Positions 1-7,400 of a stretch of 20,875 nucleotides of DNA are shown here, one piece after another (the stretch's first letter is position 1; each line of letters starts with the position of its first letter). Made by a program: the position numbers and the translations under genes. Under the pieces are notes generated by a model. That model worked only from the letters and a program-made list of their open reading frames with translations. It ran no database searches and was not told the DNA's origin. This stretch comes from a virus, in the IMG/VR virus record IMGVR_UViG_3300049617_000453, positions 1-20,875 of that record; one strand, given 5' to 3'.

Positions 1-1467
1 GAGGCCGCGGAGCAGCTGGAGCGGACGGCGAAAATCACCGGCGTCACCACGCAGCAGATGCAGCAGCTTTCCTATGCGGCGAAAATGACCGATACCCCGG
101 TCGATCGGCTGCGCATGGGCATGGAAACGCTCAACCGAGTGGTGGGCGAGGGAAGCAGAAACAAGGCGGCGACCAGCTTGTTCGCGCATCTGAAAATCCC
201 GAAGGTTGACCTCAAAGACCCGATGCGGTTGCTTACGGACCTCTCCGCCGCGTTCGAGCACACCAAAACCGCGGCGATGCGCGCGCAAATGGCCTGGGTT
301 CTGTTCGGTCAGCGGTCGGGGCAGGAATTGCTCCCGTTCTTGATGCTTGGCCCTAAAAAACTGGCGGAACTCAATGAAGAGGCGGGAAAATTTGGTCGCA
401 TCGACAGCGAAGAGGATGTGCACGCGCTGACCGCGTATGGCGAGGCCATGAAGAAAGCGCAGGAAGCTGTCAGTGGCTTTGAGGACGCGATCGCGGCGAA
501 ACTGGCGCCGGTCCTGCGGCCCATCATCGACGCGACCAGCGATTGGATTGCTGCGAACCGGGAATGGATTGCGACCGACATCGCCGGCTCGGTGCGGCGG
601 CTCGCGACCTGGGTGGGTCATCTCCATTTCGGGGATATCGTCCAGGACGTGACCGGTTTTGCGCATGGAATCAGCGACCTGGTCGCGCGGTTCGGCGGGT
701 TGCAGAACGCGCTGGGAGGTGTCGCGCTGGCGTTGGGTGCGGAGTTGACCGCTAAAATCCTGGAAACACTCGGAGTGATGAAGGAGCTCGGCAGCGCGGT
801 GATCGGTCCGGTAATCGGCGCGATCGGTGAATTCGTCTACGCGATAGGCGCGGGGGAAGGCGCGATGTTCGCTTTCAATTTCGCGCTGATGGCGAACCCG
901 GTGGGCGTGGTCATAGGCGGACTACTGGCGTTGGGGTCTGCAGCTTATGAAATCTGGAACCACTGGAAATGGCTTTCCGACCGGTTTCACGATTTCTTTG
1001 GCTGGATGGAGCGGCAGCAAAAATGGTATGAAGGGCTCTCGGTCGGGGCGAAAATCGTGCTTGCGATCGCTGTCCCTTTCGCCGGCGCCGCCGACCTGGT
1101 GAAAATCGCCTGGGAAGGTGTTATCGATGTTTTCGAGCGGCTCTGGAATATACTGCAAGCTGTGGGTGGCGCGATCGGAGATGCCGCGAGATACCTTGGC
1201 ATAAACCAAGGCCATGCGGAATTGGGCGGTGGCAGGCACCTGGCGCCGTCCATTTCCACTTCGCATTTACATCTGCCGAGCCCGCTGGCCAGCGTAGCTG
1301 CGGCCTCCGGAAGCGTCGCGGGCGGCGTTCAGGCGCATACAAAAATCGACATCAACCTTAATGGACTGCCGCAAAACGCACAGGTGCGTGCGAGCACGAC
1401 AGGCAGCGCAAGCACAAATGTAGTGCGAAAGGATCGGGGGGCGGCGTGGGGTGGCGCGCCGGGATGA
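1..1467 (+). CDS. Phage tail tape measure protein, 3' part (5' end outside window)
   Basis: The frame is open from base 1 and ends at TGA 1465-1467, so about 488 C-terminal residues of a longer protein are present. Tape measure proteins set tail length, sit inside the tail tube and are ejected with the DNA. Support comes from three things. There is an N-proximal stretch typical of the family (EQLERTAKITGVTTQQMQQLSYAA, then an FGQRSGQEL region and a leucine/alanine helical region). Long hydrophobic glycine/alanine segments follow (around ALMANPVGVVIGGLLALGSAA and IVLAIAVPFAGAADLV), with a low-complexity Gly/Ser/Ala C-terminus. The gene also lies directly before Mu-type baseplate genes. The ATG of the next gene overlaps its stop (ATGA). 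An internal ATG at 58 is not the start, because the frame continues upstream to the window edge. Family call is confident; subfamily is not resolved. Confidence 0.88.
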   Translation, partial: EAAEQLERTAKITGVTTQQMQQLSYAAKMTDTPVDRLRMGMETLNRVVGEGSRNKAATSLFAHLKIPKVDLKDPMRLLTDLSAAFEHTKTAAMRAQMAWVLFGQRSGQELLPFLMLGPKKLAELNEEAGKFGRIDSEEDVHALTAYGEAMKKAQEAVSGFEDAIAAKLAPVLRPIIDATSDWIAANREWIATDIAGSVRRLATWVGHLHFGDIVQDVTGFAHGISDLVARFGGLQNALGGVALALGAELTAKILETLGVMKELGSAVIGPVIGAIGEFVYAIGAGEGAMFAFNFALMANPVGVVIGGLLALGSAAYEIWNHWKWLSDRFHDFFGWMERQQKWYEGLSVGAKIVLAIAVPFAGAADLVKIAWEGVIDVFERLWNILQAVGGAIGDAARYLGINQGHAELGGGRHLAPSISTSHLHLPSPLASVAAASGSVAGGVQAHTKIDINLNGLPQNAQVRASTTGSASTNVVRKDRGAAWGGAPG

Positions 1468-2174
1468 TACGTGTCTCGGTCCGGTCCGATTACATGCGAT
1501 ATGGACTGCAACTGGAAAAGGCGCAGCGCTGGATATTACCCTACGCGGCTGCTGCGGCGATAACCGATTGCGCGGTCGACGCAAAAGCGCACTTGGTCAA
1601 GGAATTCCCGATTATCTTTGACCGCCCCACCCCGTTTACCCTCAACGGAATGGTTACGGTGCCCGCGACGAAAACCTCCATGACTGCGGAGCTGCGAGTA
1701 AAGGATATACAGGCAAAATACCTGCTCCTGGAGGACACCGGCGGCACGCGCACGCCGCAGATGAGCGCGGGCGGGAAGGGTAACGCGCTGCTGGCGCCAG
1801 GGAAGGGCTTGCAGTTGGACGCGTATGGGAACATCCCCGCGGGCTATGCGCGCCGGGTGATCGCAGCCGCGATCAACCGAAACGAGAAAATTGCCCGGCT
1901 GAAAAAGGGCTTGGGGCGCGAAGGGCTTAACTCCAGTAGCGGGTATTTTCTGCTCAACCGGATCGGTCCGGGCGGGCGCGGTCCGGGCGGGGTATTCATG
2001 CGTCTCGCGGGCGGCACATATTTGCGCGTGCTCAGTTTTGTTTCCTCGGAAAAGTATTCCGCGCGCATGGAATACCGGTCGCGCGTCTATAAGGTGGTGC
2101 GGGAAAATTTCCGTGTCTACATGGGTTTGCGCATCGAGCAGCAGGCGGCGCGGCGGGGTTGGGGGAAAGGATGA
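1464..2174 (+). CDS. Putative minor tail / tail-completion-type protein (not part of the standard Mu set)
   Basis: This is a 236-residue protein. The ATG at 1464 is chosen because it forms an ATGA overlap with the tape measure stop; a GTG at 1446 would add only six residues. The N-terminal part has an alanine-rich helix (LPYAAAAAITDCAVDAKAHLV) followed by the motif FDRPTPFTLNGM and VPATKTSMTAEL. I associate this motif with minor tail / gpZ-like or HK97-gp10-like proteins of prophages, from memory of family style and without a search. The C-terminal third is basic, with many Arg and Gly, and ends RRGWGKG. Mu itself has no gene between tape measure (gp42) and N (gp43), so this is an insertion relative to that layout. 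It is likely a structural or assembly factor of the tail. Function is inferred from position and motif only. Confidence 0.6.
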   Translation: MIRVSVRSDYMRYGLQLEKAQRWILPYAAAAAITDCAVDAKAHLVKEFPIIFDRPTPFTLNGMVTVPATKTSMTAELRVKDIQAKYLLLEDTGGTRTPQMSAGGKGNALLAPGKGLQLDAYGNIPAGYARRVIAAAINRNEKIARLKKGLGREGLNSSSGYFLLNRIGPGGRGPGGVFMRLAGGTYLRVLSFVSSEKYSARMEYRSRVYKVVRENFRVYMGLRIEQQAARRGWGKG

Positions 2175-3526
2175 GCTATTCCGCTTCGTCCTTCGACGCA
2201 TCCGCCGCATTGTCCTCGCTGGGCCAGCTCCAGGACATCGCGAATGCGCCGTGGCTGGCCGATTACCAGCAGGCATCGTTCCGCGGCGTGCCGTTCCTGA
2301 TCCGCTCGCATGAGCGCGCGGGCGGAAGGCGGGTCGCGGCGCATGAATATCCGTTCCGCGACGTGGGAAGCGCGGAGGATATGGGTCGCCGGCAGATCAC
2401 CTACCGGCTTCGCGCTTATGTCGTCGGCTCTCCGTCCATCTCCTATTTCCCGGCGCGGGATGCGCTGCAGGCGGCGTTCGACGCGCCTGGCACCGGAACG
2501 CTGGTGCACCCTTTTCTTGGCTCGGTAACGGTCTTATGCGCCACCGCGACCCTCAGCGAGGGTGAAGCGGGAAATTCCGCCTACTGGGACCTGGAATTCG
2601 TCGACTCGGGCGTTACCAGCACCCCCGCTGCGCTGATCGACACGCAAAGTTCCTTTCTGTCCGGCGTGGGGAGCTGGGCGCAGGCGGCGGTGAACGATTA
2701 CGCGATCGGCGCGGCGATCGCGGCGAACCCTGGCGTTCTGCTGGGCGCGGCGCAGACTTATTTGGGGGGGCTCGCGGCCTCCCTAACGGGCCTCCCGGTC
2801 GGAGTCGTGTCGCAAATCGGCACGCAAATCGCCGGCCTGGTTTCCTCGGCCGGCGCAGGCGCGGGGCCGGTTACCAGTGTGGTGACCGGGGCGACCGGGG
2901 ACCCGGTCGCTGTGGCGGTGACCGATGTGTTTTTCGCGGCAGCATCAGCCGCCGCGAACAATGCCGGCACCGAAGCGACGTCGGACCCCGTATCTGGCCA
3001 GGTGGGATTGGTCACCACGCCGCCATCCGACCCGAGCTATGGCCTGGCGGACTACTCGACGTACGCCTCCGGCGTGACCAATGCGACTCCATTGCAAGCG
3101 CAAGCCGAAAATGCGATGGTGGCGCAATTTACGGCCTTGGTGCAGGGCGCGGCGGTCGCGGCGACATGTCAGGTGTTTGCGAGCACGGAATTTCCATACG
3201 CACAGGCGGCCGCAACCGCCGCCAGCACGCTGCTGGGTCTGCTGGACGCGCAGACGGACGCGGCAGCGGCGGCGGGCGATGACGGCGCCACGGCCGCGTG
3301 GATGGGGCTGACGGGCCTCGCGCTGACCGACCTCAATGCGCGCATCCAGCAACTCCCTGCGCTGGTGACGTACGTGGTGGCGGGGAGCCTTCCGGCCTGC
3401 GTTCTGGCGCAACTGCTCTATTCGGATGCAACTGAGGCGGATGCGCTTTTCGCGCTCAACAATAGCGCGACTTACGACCCGGGATTCATGCCGTTGACCG
3501 GGTTGGCGGTGGCGGCGACGGTATGA
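2171..3526 (+). CDS. DNA circularization N-terminal domain protein, Mu gpN (gp43)-like tail/baseplate protein
   Basis: 451 residues from ATG 2171, preceded by GGGGGAAAGG and overlapping the previous stop as ATGA; an upstream TTG at 2159 is less likely. The first 150 residues carry the family signature: SSLGQLQDIANAPWLADYQQASFRGVPFLI, then AGGRRVAAHEYPFRD, then a segment around GTGTLVHPFLGSV and a YWDLEFVDSG strand. This matches the DNA_circ_N type domain found in Mu N. In Mu-like phages the protein is a tail/baseplate component. The DNA circularization label is historical, and I would not infer an enzymatic role. The remaining 300 residues are alanine-rich and helical, as usual for this family. 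Position between tape measure and the gpP-like hub supports the call. Confidence 0.85.
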   Translation: MSYSASSFDASAALSSLGQLQDIANAPWLADYQQASFRGVPFLIRSHERAGGRRVAAHEYPFRDVGSAEDMGRRQITYRLRAYVVGSPSISYFPARDALQAAFDAPGTGTLVHPFLGSVTVLCATATLSEGEAGNSAYWDLEFVDSGVTSTPAALIDTQSSFLSGVGSWAQAAVNDYAIGAAIAANPGVLLGAAQTYLGGLAASLTGLPVGVVSQIGTQIAGLVSSAGAGAGPVTSVVTGATGDPVAVAVTDVFFAAASAAANNAGTEATSDPVSGQVGLVTTPPSDPSYGLADYSTYASGVTNATPLQAQAENAMVAQFTALVQGAAVAATCQVFASTEFPYAQAAATAASTLLGLLDAQTDAAAAAGDDGATAAWMGLTGLALTDLNARIQQLPALVTYVVAGSLPACVLAQLLYSDATEADALFALNNSATYDPGFMPLTGLAVAATV

Positions 3527-4665
3527 GTGGCGTGCAAAGCACGGACGTGCCGGCGCTTTTTATCGCGGGGACGCAATATACCGGCTGGACCGCATTCACC
3601 TTTGAACGGGCGATCGATCGGATGGTGAGCGCAGCGACTTTCACGGTGTCGGTTAATCCACAGGCGCAATCGGCACCCTGGCCAATCGACCGCTGGCAGT
3701 CTGCAGCGGTCAAAATCAATAGCGAAACGATCCTGACGGGATACGTTGAGCACGTTGAACCGGAATTCTCCCCCACCGATCATAAACTAACCGTCAGTGT
3801 GTGTTCCATCACCCAGGATTTGGTGGAATGCTGCCCCGATATCGCATCTGGTCAATTCCGGAATTACACTCTTTCGGCAATTGCAAGCGCGATTTGCAAA
3901 CCGTTTGGGATTACGGTCTCCGTGCAAGCCCAGGGCGCCACCACCCTGCAATTCCCTCTGCAGGATGTGACGCTGCAGCGCGGCGAAACCGCATTCAGCT
4001 TTCTCGGCCGGCTGGGGAAGCTGGCTGGCGTGCTGTTGACGGACGACGCGCAGGGCCGGCTGGTTTTGACCAGCGCTGGCACAACGCGCGCGGCAACCGC
4101 GCTCGTCCAGGGTCAGAATATCCTCAGCGCGCGGGGCTTGCTGACCACTGAACGTCGGTTTTCCGAATACATCGTCAAGGGGCAAAACGCGCTCGGAAGC
4201 ACCGCGCCATCCTACCAGGATGGCGAGCCGGTGACCCCTGTGCAAAACGCACTGCGCGCGGTGGTGGCCGATAGCGCGGTCCCTCGCTATCGGCCGCACG
4301 TGTCGATTGCGGAATCGCAGCTGAGCCAGCAAGGGATGCAGCAGCGCGCGCAGTGGGAGTGCGACTACGCGGCCGGCCGCAGTTCCCAGGCGGAAATTAC
4401 CGTGCAAGGGTGGCGCCAGACCGCGAGCGGTGCGTTGTGGTGGGATAATCTGCTTGCGACCGTCAACGCGCCTTTTTTGCAGCTCTCGCAGGATTTGTTG
4501 ATCGCGCGGCTGCGCATGACGGCCAATGATCGCGAGGGCCGCACCACGGAACTGACGTTGGGGCCGGTGGAGGGCTACACACCCGAGCCTGGCGCGGTCA
4601 AAATCCACACCAAGCGCGGGAAAAAGACCGTAGGCTACGACTGGAGCGGAGCCGGCGGCATATGA
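3523..4665 (+). CDS. Baseplate hub protein, Mu gpP (gp44)-like
   Basis: 380 residues; ATG 3523 overlaps the preceding TGA. The N-terminus (LFIAGTQYTGWTAFTFERAIDRMVSAATFTV) and the following segments (WQSAAVKINSETILTGYVEHVEPEF; HKLTVSVCSITQDLVECCPD) match the beta-rich start of gpP/gp44 and late-control-D-like hub proteins. The central LQDVTLQRGETAFSFLGRLGKLAGVLLTDDAQGRLVLT segment is the characteristic hub subdomain, in which a short helix is followed by a strand reading out a lysis/LysM-like fold. In Mu the protein forms the central hub between the tail tube and the gp45 spike. A strong 11-bp inverted repeat lies inside this gene at 4266-4295. Next gene starts in an ATGA overlap, suggesting coupled translation of hub and spike. 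Confidence 0.85.
   Translation: MSGVQSTDVPALFIAGTQYTGWTAFTFERAIDRMVSAATFTVSVNPQAQSAPWPIDRWQSAAVKINSETILTGYVEHVEPEFSPTDHKLTVSVCSITQDLVECCPDIASGQFRNYTLSAIASAICKPFGITVSVQAQGATTLQFPLQDVTLQRGETAFSFLGRLGKLAGVLLTDDAQGRLVLTSAGTTRAATALVQGQNILSARGLLTTERRFSEYIVKGQNALGSTAPSYQDGEPVTPVQNALRAVVADSAVPRYRPHVSIAESQLSQQGMQQRAQWECDYAAGRSSQAEITVQGWRQTASGALWWDNLLATVNAPFLQLSQDLLIARLRMTANDREGRTTELTLGPVEGYTPEPGAVKIHTKRGKKTVGYDWSGAGGI
4266..4295 (+). repeat. Perfect 11-bp inverted repeat inside the hub gene
   Basis: GGCCGATAGCG at 4266-4276 and CGCTATCGGCC at 4285-4295 are exact reverse complements separated by 8 bases. As RNA the stem could extend by a U-G and a G-C pair. It lies within coding sequence, with no T-run after it. 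It may be chance in GC-rich DNA or a real mRNA structure. Confidence 0.6.
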
Positions 4666-5168
4666 ATCTATGGCACCGGCTTTGCGGCGTGGTGACACGC
4701 GGGAAATTCCAAACCAGCTCGGTGCAAGGCCGCACCATCGTGCAGGTGCAGGGGCTGGATCAGGAAGAATTCGGCGCGGTGGAATTGTTGCTGCCGCCGG
4801 GCTACGTTGCGCGACCTTTGCCGACCGACACCGCGGACCCGCTAATTCTCGAAATCGCGGGGCAATCCGGCCATAAGGTGGCGATCGGCGGCGACGATAC
4901 CGCGGACTCGGTGGGTGATCTGCAGCCCGGAGAATGCGGGTTGAGCCGCGCCAGCCAGACGATTCTGCTGCGCCTGAATGGGGTTTTTGTCGATACCACA
5001 TTTACGGTGCAGATCGCTGCGCCGGAGCTTAAATGGTCTTCCGCGCTCGGTGGCGACTTGCTGAGACTGGTGAATGAGACGATGATGCAATTGTTTAACA
5101 CCCACACTCATGCCGGCGGATCGCCCCCCGACCAGCAAATGACCTCCGATCAACTGACAGGCTCTTGA
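4662..5168 (+). CDS. Baseplate spike protein, Mu gp45-like / gpV-type, with HTH tip motif
   Basis: 168 residues; ATG 4662 overlaps the hub stop as ATGA. The N-terminal half is an OB-fold-like region (GKFQTSSVQGRTIVQVQGLDQEEFGAVELLLPPGYVARPLP, then KVAIGGDDTADSVGDLQPGECGLS). The C-terminal half forms short alternating strands typical of the triple-stranded beta-helix spike. Near the end, H148-T-H150-AGG fits the HxH tip motif that binds iron in contractile-tail spikes such as P2 gpV and related proteins. Mu gp45 is about 197 residues, so this is a slightly short but complete version. It pierces the outer membrane as the tail contracts. Family call rests on motif and synteny. Confidence 0.88.
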   Translation: MNLWHRLCGVVTRGKFQTSSVQGRTIVQVQGLDQEEFGAVELLLPPGYVARPLPTDTADPLILEIAGQSGHKVAIGGDDTADSVGDLQPGECGLSRASQTILLRLNGVFVDTTFTVQIAAPELKWSSALGGDLLRLVNETMMQLFNTHTHAGGSPPDQQMTSDQLTGS

Positions 5169-5169
5169 C

Positions 5170-5190
5170 CACGCGAACGGCGTTCGCGTG
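5170..5190 (+). promoter_or_regulatory. Intercistronic hairpin between spike and gp46-like genes
   Basis: CACGCGAAC (5170-5178), loop GGC, GTTCGCGTG (5182-5190): a perfect 9-bp stem in the only sizeable gap (41 bp) of the baseplate operon. After one C/A mismatch two more pairs can form (5167-5168 with 5192-5193), overlapping the gp45 stop. No T-run follows, so a full intrinsic terminator is unlikely. An attenuator, RNA-processing or mRNA-stability element is more plausible. Confidence 0.55.
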
Positions 5191-5209
5191 ATCCCCTGAT
5201 GGGACACTC

Positions 5210-5704
5210 ATGGATTTCGCGCTGACCTTGCTGTCGGACGGCACCGGCGCCGACCTGGCGCTGACGCCGCAGGGGGACCTGGCGCTCGATGCTGGCCTGA
5301 CCACGTGTGTCATCCTCTCCCTGTTGTGCGATCGCCTTGCGGACCCCGACGACGTAATCCCGGATGGGTCCAGCAATCGGCGCGGCTGGTGGGGGGATGC
5401 GTATCTGCCGCCACTGCCGGACGGCAGCGCGATGCGCCTCGGCAGCAAACTTTGGCTGCGTACGCGAATGACCGAAACACAGCGCACCGCGAAAATCATT
5501 CAGGCCGATATCGCGCAGGCGCTGGCCTGGATGACAATCACCGGCCTTGCGAGCGCGATCAATATCTCGTTCCAGTTCGTTGGTGCGACGGGTGTGCAAT
5601 ATACGGTGGCTATCGTGCAGCCAGGCCCGTCGGGCAGCGCCACGGCCATTTATACCGTGGCGTGGAATTTTTCGCTGGGCGTGACATCGGTGACGCAGGG
5701 ATAG
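5210..5704 (+). CDS. Phage GP46 family baseplate protein
   Basis: 164 residues; ATG 5210 with a weak GGGA upstream, following the hairpin. The sequence shows the typical gp46/W-like (gp25-related) pattern. There is an N-terminal segment GDLALDAGLTTCVILSLLCDRLADPDD, a WWGDAYLPPLPDGSAMRLGSKLWLRTRMTETQRTAKIIQADIAQALAWM core, and a C-terminal strand region. The WWGD and GSKLWLL/R-type motifs are hallmarks. In contractile tails the family makes up the inner baseplate wedge and links sheath start to baseplate. Length matches the family (about 140-160). It is followed four bases after the stop by the baseplate J gene. Confidence 0.88.
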   Translation: MDFALTLLSDGTGADLALTPQGDLALDAGLTTCVILSLLCDRLADPDDVIPDGSSNRRGWWGDAYLPPLPDGSAMRLGSKLWLRTRMTETQRTAKIIQADIAQALAWMTITGLASAINISFQFVGATGVQYTVAIVQPGPSGSATAIYTVAWNFSLGVTSVTQG

Positions 5705-5708
5705 ATGC

Positions 5709-6836
5709 ATGGCGCTCAACCGGCCGACGCTGCCCAGTTTGATCACGCAGACCCAGCAGCAGCTTTGCGCGCGGCTGCAAGGCACGTCCACGCCCGCGAC
5801 GGTGGCGAATACCCTGGTGTTCGGGCTGGTGCTCGGGCAGCAGCTCAATATCAGCTACGGCTACGCGGACCGAATGGCGAGCAACTTTTTCCTCTCCACC
5901 GCGCAGGGCGGATATTTGGACTTGCGCGCCTACGACTACGCGATTTTTCGCAAGCAGGCGATCGCGTCGGCGGGGGCGGTCACGGTCACCGGGTCGGTCG
6001 ATGCGGCGCTGCCCGCCGGCACCATCCTGCAGACCCAGGACGGAACGCTTTCCGTCGTCACCGCCGCTGCCGGGAATACGGGCAGCAGCGGCAGCGTCAA
6101 TGTGGCGGTGAATGCGCTTACCGGCGGCAGCGCGGGGAATTTGCCCACCGGGACGATTATGGGGCTGGTGAGCGCGGTCCCGGGAATCAACGGCCAGGCG
6201 ACCGTTGCATCGCCGGGCTTGACGGGTGGGGTGGATCAGGAAAGCGATACGCTGCTGCGCGCGCGGGTGCTGGCGCGCACGCAAAGCACACCGCAGGGCG
6301 GCGACCGGCAGGATTTCTTCAACTGGACACTCGGAGTTTCCGGTGTAACCCGTGCGTGGGTGTATCCCAATCTTTATGGCGCTGGGTCGGTGGCGGTGGC
6401 GCCGGTCTATGACAGCCGCGCCCCCGGCAGTATCCTGCCCACCGGCGCCGACCTGACCAATGTGGTCGCGGCGCTGAACGCGTCCGGACCGTGCATCGGA
6501 GAATTCTCCGCGTTCGCGCTGGCGGAGGACTCCATTGCGGTCACAATCACCAATCTTGTAACCCAGAACGGATATTCCACCGCGACCGTCACCGCGAATA
6601 TCCAGTCGAGCCTGGCGTCCCTGTTCGCCCAGACGACCCCTGGAGGCGCGGCGGCGGGCAGCAACGTGATCCAGAACAATGGCACTCCCACCAGCGGCAC
6701 ACTGCCGCAGGAGGTCATCTCGGCCGCGATCGCGACCAGCGCTGGTGTGTTCACCTTCGACCTTGCGGCGCCGGTCGGTGATATCGTCAGCGCGACAGGT
6801 CATATCGCGGTGCTTGGCACGGTCACTGTGACATGA
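5709..6836 (+). CDS. Baseplate J-like protein, Mu gp47-like
   Basis: 375 residues from ATG 5709 (MALNRPTLPSLI). An ATG at 5705 opens a different, shadow frame. Family features are the N-terminal NRPTLPSLITQTQQQLCARLQ, a YADRMASNFFLSTAQGGYLDLRAYDYAIFRKQA helix-rich segment, and a GSVTVT/beta-rich middle. The diagnostic stretch is GGVDQESDTLLRARVLARTQSTPQGG followed by GVSGVTRAWVYP. Baseplate J proteins form the wedge of contractile tails and transmit the contraction signal. The C-terminus is beta-rich and ends in VTVT. The following gene overlaps as ATGA. Complete, of typical length, no sign of decay. Confidence 0.92.
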   Translation: MALNRPTLPSLITQTQQQLCARLQGTSTPATVANTLVFGLVLGQQLNISYGYADRMASNFFLSTAQGGYLDLRAYDYAIFRKQAIASAGAVTVTGSVDAALPAGTILQTQDGTLSVVTAAAGNTGSSGSVNVAVNALTGGSAGNLPTGTIMGLVSAVPGINGQATVASPGLTGGVDQESDTLLRARVLARTQSTPQGGDRQDFFNWTLGVSGVTRAWVYPNLYGAGSVAVAPVYDSRAPGSILPTGADLTNVVAALNASGPCIGEFSAFALAEDSIAVTITNLVTQNGYSTATVTANIQSSLASLFAQTTPGGAAAGSNVIQNNGTPTSGTLPQEVISAAIATSAGVFTFDLAAPVGDIVSATGHIAVLGTVTVT

Positions 6837-7396
6837 GCGGCGCGATTACCAGCGGTAATCCGCAAGCGTATCTGACCAGCCCGAACTTTTCGCAGCAATT
6901 CCTGTCGCTGCTGCCGCCGGGAAGCGCTTACGGCGCGGTCGCGCAGAGTTTGTCTTTCGGCGTAGGGGACGCGTTCGCAGGCTTGCGCGCGTACGTTTCA
7001 AACATCACTGAGACGGAGATGGTTCCCGCGACGGCGGATCAATTGTTGACGAACTGGCAGTATGATTTCGGATTGCCGGATTGCTGTTCCGCGCTTTCCC
7101 CCACCCTGCCGCAACAGCAGGCCGATCTGGTGGCGAAAATGCAGGCAACCGGGGGGCAGTCTGCGTCCTACTTCATCAGCCTGGCGGCGAATCTGGGTTT
7201 TCCGGGCTGCACCACCGCGCGCTTCCGGCCGGCGCGGTATGGGGATTTCTACGGCACGCGATATTACACGCTGAGTTGGCGGTTCGTGTGGCAGCTCACG
7301 GTCCGCGCGCCGGAGACGGGCGCGACAGAGCTGATTTGCCGGGTGACGCAATATCAACCGGCGTATGGCGTGGTCATTTTCAACTTTACGGGTTGA
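6833..7396 (+). CDS. Mu gp48-like tail/baseplate protein (DUF2313/YmfQ type)
   Basis: 187 residues; ATG 6833 overlaps the baseplate J stop. The pattern fits the gp48/YmfQ (DUF2313) family, which follows baseplate J in Mu-like phages and connects baseplate and fibre. It includes FSQQFLSLLPPGSAYG near the N-terminus, a helix ending ETEMVPATADQLLTNWQYDFGLPD, QQQADLVAKMQATGGQS, then FRPARYGD and the C-terminal LICRVTQYQPAYGVVIF. The length matches. Its position directly before the fibre genes agrees with a P2 gpI-like role in tail-fibre attachment. No anomalies seen. Confidence 0.86.
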   Translation: MSGAITSGNPQAYLTSPNFSQQFLSLLPPGSAYGAVAQSLSFGVGDAFAGLRAYVSNITETEMVPATADQLLTNWQYDFGLPDCCSALSPTLPQQQADLVAKMQATGGQSASYFISLAANLGFPGCTTARFRPARYGDFYGTRYYTLSWRFVWQLTVRAPETGATELICRVTQYQPAYGVVIFNFTG

Positions 7397-7400
7397 TCCG

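Noticed and set aside
3787-5001. 404-codon minus-strand frame opposite hub and spike genes
   Set aside because: Arg/Pro-rich, no motif, spans two well-supported genes on the other strand.
5705-6412. 235-codon plus-strand frame starting at ATG 5705
   Set aside because: Out of frame with baseplate J and Arg/Gly-rich; the ATG at 5709 opens the real gene.
5610-6803. 397-codon minus-strand frame opposite baseplate J
   Set aside because: Arg/Gly/Asp-rich shadow of a clearly recognised baseplate J gene.
6844-6860. Hairpin GATTACC-AGC-GGTAATC just inside the gp48-like gene
   Set aside because: Seven-bp arms are expected several times by chance in a window this size; no other sign of regulation.
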